Shown: piece after piece, positions 57,519-64,000 of the stretch
Layout: every line of letters starts with the position of its first letter
How positions within the stretch are numbered: position 1 is the first letter of the stretch
Assembly: GCA_963920635.1 (NCBI GenBank)
Contig: OY987299.1
Location: 28,598,901-28,662,900, forward strand
Source: Pseudeuparius sepicola
Taxonomy: Eukaryota > Arthropoda > Insecta > Coleoptera > Anthribidae
Length of the DNA stretch: 64,000 nucleotides
Reading direction: 5' to 3'
Notes under the pieces: model-generated
Databases searched by the model: none
Told to the model about the DNA's origin: nothing
The model's input: only the letters and a program-made list of their open reading frames with translations
Program-made: the position numbers and the translations under genes

Positions 57519-57525
57519 GATATAG

Positions 57526-57900
57526 GTATAAATACGACGTTGCTACTACTTGAGGGCACTAAAACCAGCAACCAGGCTAGGGAGAGGAACGAGCGAATAG
57601 CAAATAATAATAATAATAATAATAATTCTGGGATGTGATTATAATATAAAATATTATATTTAGTAGATAAAATATTATATTCAGGCAATGAAGTAGTGGG
57701 GATGTGGTGTGTTGAAGCACGGGCAAATTGGATAGTAGAAGCGGCGCCACGCCTCTACTGAGGGATTCCCCACCTAATCGATTAGTATGGAGAACTTACT
57801 TGCGGTTAGCGCCCGTCCACCGCGATGGGTTGAACCGCTTCTATTGAGTTAGGAAGTAGTGGCAACGTCACTTTTATATCCATCTCTCTTATGCTTAGCC
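57526..57900. other. Microsatellites and unassigned DNA
   Basis: (AAT)n lies at about 57603-57626 and an AT-rich TAAAATATTATATT direct repeat follows. The remainder shows no feature. Confidence 0.4.
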
Positions 57901-58672
57901 GATTTCTTACACACTGTTCGTCAGACGACACCTTTAGCACTGCCAGATACTGATCTGTTATCATACGGTAATAAGCCCTCTGGCGTATAATACAACAAAC
58001 TAATCCATGATGAGATATTTCTATAAAATTGTGCCGGTAGCAATTTTCTTGTGTATCTGGCCGATTCTACCTGTGATGTCGTACACTAAGGTATGAGGCA
58101 GCACGAGTATGCGGCGAGTATGTTATCGAAGAGTACGGCGACGGTGGCAGACATACGGTCCACAACGCGAAGCGTAGAGCTGCGTTTACACGAGCTCGAA
58201 ATTAAGAATATTCGCAAAAAAATATCACGAATTACAGGCAAATACAAGTCGCCTGCCGTTTAGCGTAATAAATCGCCCAATTGGCGACTTGTGATTTTTG
58301 CTAATTTAAAGTTGCCAGAGCGTACGGAAAGTCGTCCAATTTGTGATAAATCGCCCCATCTGACAACACTGGGCAGCCGGTCATTTACCCGAAGAGCTAA
58401 CGGCGTCAAGTGGGCTGGTTATTAGTAGATATTACGCTATAACTGCGCAGATCGCACAAGTGGCAACATAGCGTACCGGACCGCCCAGTTACTGGGGGAT
58501 TTGCCCTATGTTTTAGACTTGGGCAAAAAAATTGAGTTTACCTTTTCAGTAGGTTTCCCCCACTGTGTGGTTAGAATTTTTTACATCATGACCTTGTATA
58601 TTTGCTCATCGGTTTTAACTTTTTCACGAAATGTCATATCGTGGCGCTCCATTATTCATACGTCGAAAATAG

Positions 58673-58909
58673 GTTTTATACGCACGTGTAGCTCTACGGG
58701 GTATCAAGAAACGACTGGAATTCGAATTAAGGCGAAGAAACGAAGCATATATAGGAACGCGGAAATGGTTTTATTTTTACAGTCTGTTCGAAAATGAGGA
58801 GATTAAGCGACCCAGAATAAATGATCCAGCACTTCCGCCAAATCAATTGAGGATGAAAAACGCAACATTAAAAAAGCTCCTGAACTTGTACAAAATTTAT
58901 GATGAATAA
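58673..58909 (+). CDS. Possible 3'-terminal exon, 78 codons, MADF-like pattern
   Basis: A weak acceptor, CGTCGAAAATAG, precedes a frame with no ATG at its start that stays open for 78 codons to TAA. It reads VLYARVALRGIKKRLEFELR, then RRNEAYIGTRKWFYFYSLFE, NEEIKRPRINDPALPPNQLR and MKNATLKKLLNLYKIYDE. The order of a basic helix, then W-x-x-x-x-L-F resembles the end of MADF/Myb-SANT-like DNA-binding domains. AATAAA follows near 58998. It is charged and low in repeats, unlike neighbouring spurious frames. It could be the tail of a host factor or of a transposon accessory protein. Confidence 0.4.
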   Translation, partial: VLYARVALRGIKKRLEFELRRRNEAYIGTRKWFYFYSLFENEEIKRPRINDPALPPNQLRMKNATLKKLLNLYKIYDE

Positions 58910-59440
58910 TTTCGAATTTTGATGATATAGTAGAGAGTCAAAAATAGAAGACCCACGAAATGCTCTACTTTATAATTAAACAATATACCTACAATCAATA
59001 AACATGATTTTAAAGAACAATAATGATTTAATTTCAAAAAATATCACAAGTTAAAACTTTTGACATGTTATTGTAACAATCTGAATTTGGTGCAATTATT
59101 TTAGGTAATTTATTTCTTTTCTAATATGAAATCTATAACCTAAAATTAGTTGGATCTTTAGCATGAGAATTGGACAATGCGTCACGAAAAAAGTCATATG
59201 GGATATTTCTCCTTGAAAAATGATGGGAAATAAGGTGCCCAAAAGCCAACAAATAGTTTTATACTACTTTTTGTTCCGAAAGTACCGCAAAACTTCTTTA
59301 TTTCTCAAAGTTTAGATACTGTTAAAAAAAGTTGTTTATTTTTTAATTTTATGGCCCTATATCGATTTTTAAACATATGCCTTTTTGATTTTTCCGTATT
59401 TTTTTCGGCGAAACCTAATTGTGATTAACATACAGTTTTA
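58910..59440. other. AT-rich stretch, nothing recognised
   Basis: Apart from the possible poly(A) signal for the preceding exon candidate, no feature was seen. Confidence 0.4.
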
Positions 59441-60760
59441 AATAATTATTACTGGGGATGTTAATATTCATTTCGTTTGATCATCGTTTGGCTATAGACG
59501 TAAGCACACGAGGATTGAAACTCACGGCACAGATTAACCAGGAATCTGTGCTCACGGTTCGATCCTTGTTGATTTCTACATATTAGAAGACACTCGGTGA
59601 TGAATCAATCGAGTTTTTTGGCTCTCCGTATTGTATGCTTCCTTTGTGTTTTTCACCGCGCCGAGCGCTTACCTGTTAGTGTGGGTCGAATCTTGCAAGC
59701 TGAATTAGAACCACTTCACGATTGAGCTGAAATTTTGCATACACCTCTAGTTCCGGTGACAATACAATATGCAATACTCAATATTGTAATACTTTCAAAA
59801 TGGCCGCCGCTCCAGGATGGCGGATGATGTATTTTTTGTCAACCCCCTTAATATGGGTATCAAATGAAAGGGCTTGAACAGTATAAAACGAAAAAGTTAG
59901 TGCATCACACTAAATTCAATATGGCCGCCGCTCTAAAATGGTGGATTACCTATTTGATACCCAACATGGGTATCAAATGAGAGGGTTCGACGGGTAGAAA
60001 ACAATAATGTGAATGACTTCATACGAAATCCAATATGGCGGCCGCCCCAAGATGGCGGACTAAATTTCTTTACCACCCTCCTGACATGGGAATCAAATAG
60101 GTACTAAAAAGTTAAAAAGCACAAAATAAAATTGAAAATAAAAAACCTTTTTAAAAACAAGCTTTTATATAAGCCGCATGTACTAAAATGAATAAAATAA
60201 AAAATAAAATAAGTCTAGGTTTTCGTTAAGATGACTCAATGATAAATTGCGAAAATTTTTTGTGAATCAAAAAGCTTGTCGCGAGAATTCTAAAGAAAAT
60301 ACATACTTTGGCAAGTAGGTTCTTGCTTATCAACCAATCACTGTCCAATAAAATTAATTGGTACCAACTTTTATGAACATTTCGCGCGACAAGCTTTTTG
60401 CTTTAAAAAAACTTGTCGCAATTTGCCATTGAATTATCTTGACGAAAACCTAGACTTGTTTTATTTTTTATTTTATTCGTTTTAGTACATGACTTATATA
60501 AAAGCTTGTTTTTAAAAAGTTTTTTTTATTTTCAATTTTTATATGTCGATCGATCGATCGATATATTACACACTCACATTGTTTTGGCAGTAACGGCTAG
60601 ATGGCATTGGATGGTATAATGGTCATCGCGTTATACTATTTCTTATTCCACATAGCCAGAGAATATTTGGGTTTTTCGGTGAGGTGCGTTGCATCTTCCT
60701 CATGAGGGCCAACAAGTCCGAAACAGGTGCCTGTCGTGGTCTTAGTCTGCACACCTCCGA
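59441..60760 (+). repeat. Second copy of the 51.6-52.05 kb repeat, interrupted
   Basis: The segments 59460-59670 and 60535-60755 match 51655-51825 and 51826-52045 (ATCATCGTTTGGCTATAGAC, TATATGTCGATCG, GGGCCAACAAG). The repeat 59680-60537 splits it. Near 59527 there is an extra hairpin, CACAGATTaaccaggAATCTGTG, between two CTCAC motifs. Confidence 0.75.
59680..60537. repeat. 900-bp repeat with ATGGCGGC units and palindromic tail, copy 2
   Basis: It is a direct copy of 40870-41770. It contains the same degenerate 120-bp units and the same palindromic tail, with arms around GTCTAGGTTTTCGTTAAGAT. Confidence 0.85.
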
Positions 60761-62950
60761 AGTATATGTTATTTTAAAATAACAGTTGCAACCTATCTCT
60801 ACTCCGAAGTATCCATACTAAATGAGCCTACGAAGTGAATAAAATATTGACGAGTAAACATTTGTGAGTAAACTCTTGGCAGGAGAGGAAAACTATCACA
60901 ACTATAAAAGCACCCTCTTATCCACATGCTGGGCGAGTAAATACTTTATTCGGGAGTAAACGCTTATAAGTATTTCCTTGTTTTTATTCACCTGACCCGT
61001 ACCATAATCACAATCACTAAGATTTCCGAGGCATCAGTGACACCATTCGCAGAATTCGTTTCCCTGTCCAAGTTCAAAGTTGAGTCTTCCAAGAGCCCGA
61101 TTACGAATTCAAGCCGCTGCAGAGTGGGCCAAGGGTTGGACCGACGGCAGTAAATCTCCGCAGGGCCGATGGCGGGGCTGCCGGGAGAAATCAATCAGGT
61201 TTAAGTTTTTCGCGCACCCCCGGGTGCGTTCCGGATGAGGGACGAGGAAAGTCGGGCGTCGAAATCGGAGATGGGAAACGGCGAATGCGGATGGATAGGG
61301 TTAAAGATTCATCCGCTTCGATCGGGCGAGTTAGGCGCATACTGGCCAAGATTTTTAGAGACTGCCAAATAATGCACTTCATCGAGAAGATAAATGCTCA
61401 GAAATAACGCGCACGGTTTATTATCGGATAATTTACTTACGGATGAATGGCAGACTAGCTCTGGACTTACCTAAAAAGCAACAAAAAAATTTAAAATTAT
61501 TTCATTCTTTATGATTATATCACTATTTACTATACGAAAATATTATATCACAATAGTATGATTTAAGGTGGAATTTTCACACATACTATAGGTATAGGAA
61601 CAAAAATGTCCTTTTGTTGTTTATTTTTAAAATAAAAAATATATATTAGGTTAGGCATTAAAGAATATATAATATAGATTCCATATATTATATTATAAAG
61701 TTCGAATATGTACAATTTCTGGTGTGAAAGATAAGAAAACAAAATCCGGTTAATGCCGAAACTCCCACATTAGTTTTAGGAAAATATTCAATTTCTAATA
61801 AAAAGAAGTAAGTTTTTTTAAGAACATAAGTTTAAAAAGTTTATACCTACACTATGTTCAGGGTTAGAGAGAATAAAAGGACACACTTTTTGATTTGTCA
61901 TGACAAAAGTAATTAATCTTGATATAAAGTCATGCTTGTGTTTAAAACAAAATTGTTATACATATTATATACCCCGATTACTGTAAGAAGTCCCGATTTT
62001 GTCAGATGACATTCTCCACAAAATCCCTAGGAATTTTTTGTTAACCACCAGGTATAACATTGGTATATGTGTCTCAACCAGTTAATGACGTCACTCATTG
62101 ATTTATGATGTGAAAAGTTACCCAAGTGATACGAAAAAAAGAGCATAATAAAATAAAAACCCTATTGCAATCACGATTATGCCGCTACAAATAAAAATAA
62201 CTATGACTACAACTCATTTTAATAATAATTTCAAACGTCATGGAAACACTTTCGTTTTGGTATTTTGTAATAATCAGCTGCTTTTGGCAGCGTCTAGGGG
62301 CGGACTCAGGCAAATTTAGCTTCGGTGTGTCAAAGTGACAGTGAAGGTTTTCCAGATCGTTCAAACTGGTTCAAACATTCGGTAATGAAAATATTCGCGG
62401 GTTTTCTACGTTTTGTGAGCTTTACCGTCATCTGTGTTGTTCTTGTTCGTGTTACTTTTCGTGTTATTAGTGCAAATGGGCTCGTTACTGACCTGAACTT
62501 ATGACCCGGTTGCATTTTTTGCTGCGTTGATGCCAACTTAGGATATCGAAATTACCAATTGACAGTCCCAGTAAGGACTTCTTAAAGTAATTTGAGTATA
62601 GCAACTAACATATTTTTCGTACTGGTCAAACATTGTATAGTATAGTATTAAGAGCATAACAAATATGTTTTTGTACGAAACATGGTTTAATTTTTGAGAT
62701 GAAACATCTTTTTAATGCAAATATTCAGTAAAAAACCTGTACATTAGACACCTACTATAATCATAAGTAAATATTGTTGAAATGATGACGGTAGAGCAAA
62801 AACATTATTATTATTTTAAAAATGGTTGAAATTCAAAAGGAATAAGCAATGAATAAAAGAACAGATATTCAAGGTTTAAGCTCTGTTCACTCTTATATTT
62901 TATTTGTGGACAAAAATAAAGTAGACAATTTGAATTTGTGCATGTCGTGA
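60761..62950. other. GC-rich island at 60990-61400, otherwise AT-rich
   Basis: The island is single copy within the window and has two overlapping minus-strand frames with no motif or splice support. Another less AT-rich block at 62290-62560 holds a 68-codon minus-strand frame of basic composition that I do not recognise. No repeats were identified. Confidence 0.35.
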
Positions 62951-63235
62951 TAAAGATAGACTTCCGGTTTGACCGGAAGGGAGCATCACTTGTTCGGATT
63001 TTTGAGACACCCTGTATATTTTGTTTTTTTTCTAGGTTTCTTTTCTTCTCGAAATTCCAATGATATTATAGTTTTGTATCGTTATCTCTAACAATACATT
63101 TTTATCATTTCATGCAAAGATGTGAATTTATCGAGGAATTTATCATAAGGAACTCAAAAACTCGACATATATATACAGACTGTCTCCAAGATCTGATCAA
63201 GTGATGCTCACTTCCGGTCAAACCGGAAGTCAAAA
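62951..63235. repeat. Inverted-repeat element with CTTCCGGTTTGACCGGAAG ends
   Basis: ACTTCCGGTTTGACCGGAAG and GAGCATCACTTG at the left pair with CAAGTGATGCTC and ACTTCCGGTCAAACCGGAAG at the right. Each terminal block is itself a small palindrome. An ACCCTGTATA motif faces inward, so the outer blocks, not an ITm end, are the termini. Confidence 0.7.
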
Positions 63236-63346
63236 ATGAAAACCTATAATCTACTGTATACTCATTACTGACATTCAGTGTTAAAATTCAACATTTTTTT
63301 GGAAAAGGGTATTTCTTGAAACAACTTTTTAACAACACCATGTACC

Positions 63347-63396
63347 TACCAAGGCACTGAAGTTCAACTTAATAATTCAACTTCAGTGCCTTGGTA
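63347..63396. repeat. 50-bp near-perfect hairpin
   Basis: TACCAAGGCACTGAAGTTCA and its exact complement flank a loop CTTAATAAT. It is the minimal form of the hairpin at 228-347 and 9544-9663, with the same ACATAAATAACTATTTTA flank as 9664. Confidence 0.9.
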
Positions 63397-64000
63397 CATA
63401 AATAACTATTTTATAGAAAAACTGTTTACTCCAATGGATTCTACGTAAAAAAGTGCGTATAAAGCGTTTTCAACGAAATATATAGGTTTAAAAACAAATG
63501 AGCTATGATAATTGTAAAAAATAGCAAAAAATTAAAAAACGCCCTGTATCTCCTAAAGTATTGGATATATCAGAGATCTATTTTGAGCATCGTAAATATC
63601 TCAAAAAATTAACTCATGAACACCTACCTTGTTTTTTTCTATCTATACAAATAACGGAGATACCCCATAAAACCATCGAAAATGACTCAGTCTGTACATT
63701 GTGACCCTGTATTCTTGGATAACCCTGTATATTACACCTATTGCTTCCATACCTCATCACGCGAATGGAAGTATTTTTTTTAGGATTTGTATGAAATATT
63801 GGAATTTACTATTTATAATAAAGGATTTAATGATAGAACGTACAAGAGGTTGTCCTGCTGGAAGCTCCTCCGGAAGTACTTTTGTACCGGGACTAGTTCC
63901 TGCTAGAAGGACTAATTAGTTCCGCAAATGCATTTGTCCTTCAAAGAGGACGACAGAGTCCTGGTAGCAGTACAATAGTAAAAGGTATATTGATTTCGGC
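63397..64000. other. Window end, scattered ITm termini
   Basis: CGCCCTGTATCTCC (63541), GACCCTGTATTC (63702) and AACCCTGTATATT (63721) are orphan right-hand termini. No partners lie inside the window. Confidence 0.4.

Larger units (their letters stand above)
55620..58600 (-). mobile_element. Inverted ITm family copy carrying two later insertions
   Basis: Segments near 55700-56010 and 57900-58590 match the reverse complement of 33662-34580. The far end, TTACATCATGACCTTG-TA near 58577-58594, is a degenerate terminus. The foldback 56167-57301 and the 180-bp MITE 57339-57518 lie within it. A GC-richer block with a CAAGTCGCC...GGCGACTTG hairpin is at 58245-58310. Confidence 0.45.

Overview
This window looks like intergenic or intronic DNA from an insect; the order cannot be fixed from sequence alone. 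It is AT-rich, carries no long intact host gene, and is packed with nested DNA transposons and MITEs. Many have termini of the TA-CAGGGTG...CACCCTG-TA type used by IS630/Tc1/mariner (ITm) elements. Between the repeats lie islands of GC-rich single-copy DNA (about 2.9-3.4, 14.8-15.1, 23.1-23.5, 27.0-27.3, 39.9-40.3, 49.0-49.3, 54.9-55.2 and 61.0-61.4 kb). They have no convincing reading frame and look like conserved non-coding elements of the sort found around developmental genes; that reading is inference.

The only substantial coding sequence is a mariner-like transposase (4342-5481, minus) inside a 2.3-kb element with 535-bp, almost identical terminal inverted repeats. Its catalytic spacing is DD41D. 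The apparent in-frame stop is removed by a 57-nt GT-AG intron, so the gene may be intact. Broken coding relics are a THAP-domain gene (17.4-18.7 kb) inside a P-element-like structure with an 8-bp target duplication, a non-LTR retrotransposon endonuclease (33.3-33.6 kb), the C-terminus of a second mariner-like transposase (39.2-39.4 kb) and a possible Myb/SANT-like relic (7.5-7.8 kb). Five short stretches look like exons or terminal exons because they combine splice signals, open frames and sometimes poly(A) signals (10.3, 28.3, 28.9, 54.7 and 58.7 kb). None can be assigned with confidence.

Layout: 0.2-9.7 kb is bracketed by an inverted pair of a hairpin-bearing repeat and holds an ITm MITE, a GC-rich foldback, the DD41D element and a diverged LTR-like repeat carrying a 3-bp-TSD element. 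11.2-15.3 kb holds foldbacks and a palindromic MITE. 16.8-19.6 kb is the P-like relic with a 159-bp tandem array at one terminus. 21.2-27 kb has TIR elements with internal repeats and a 29-bp satellite. 27.8-44.7 kb is a mosaic of ITm fragments. 45.6-48.7 kb is the second LTR-like copy with its own ITm insertion. 51.1-54.3 kb is a tandem segmental duplication with different later insertions in each copy. 55.6-60.8 kb contains further nested repeats.

Several repeats occur twice, once interrupted and once not, so the window supplies its own empty sites. These fix the ends and target duplications of five insertions: 3-bp AAT/ATT for two related elements, TA for an ITm foldback, 7-bp for a 180-bp MITE, and about 9-11 bp for a 650-bp insertion. 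Boundaries given without a stated target duplication are approximate to a few tens of bases.
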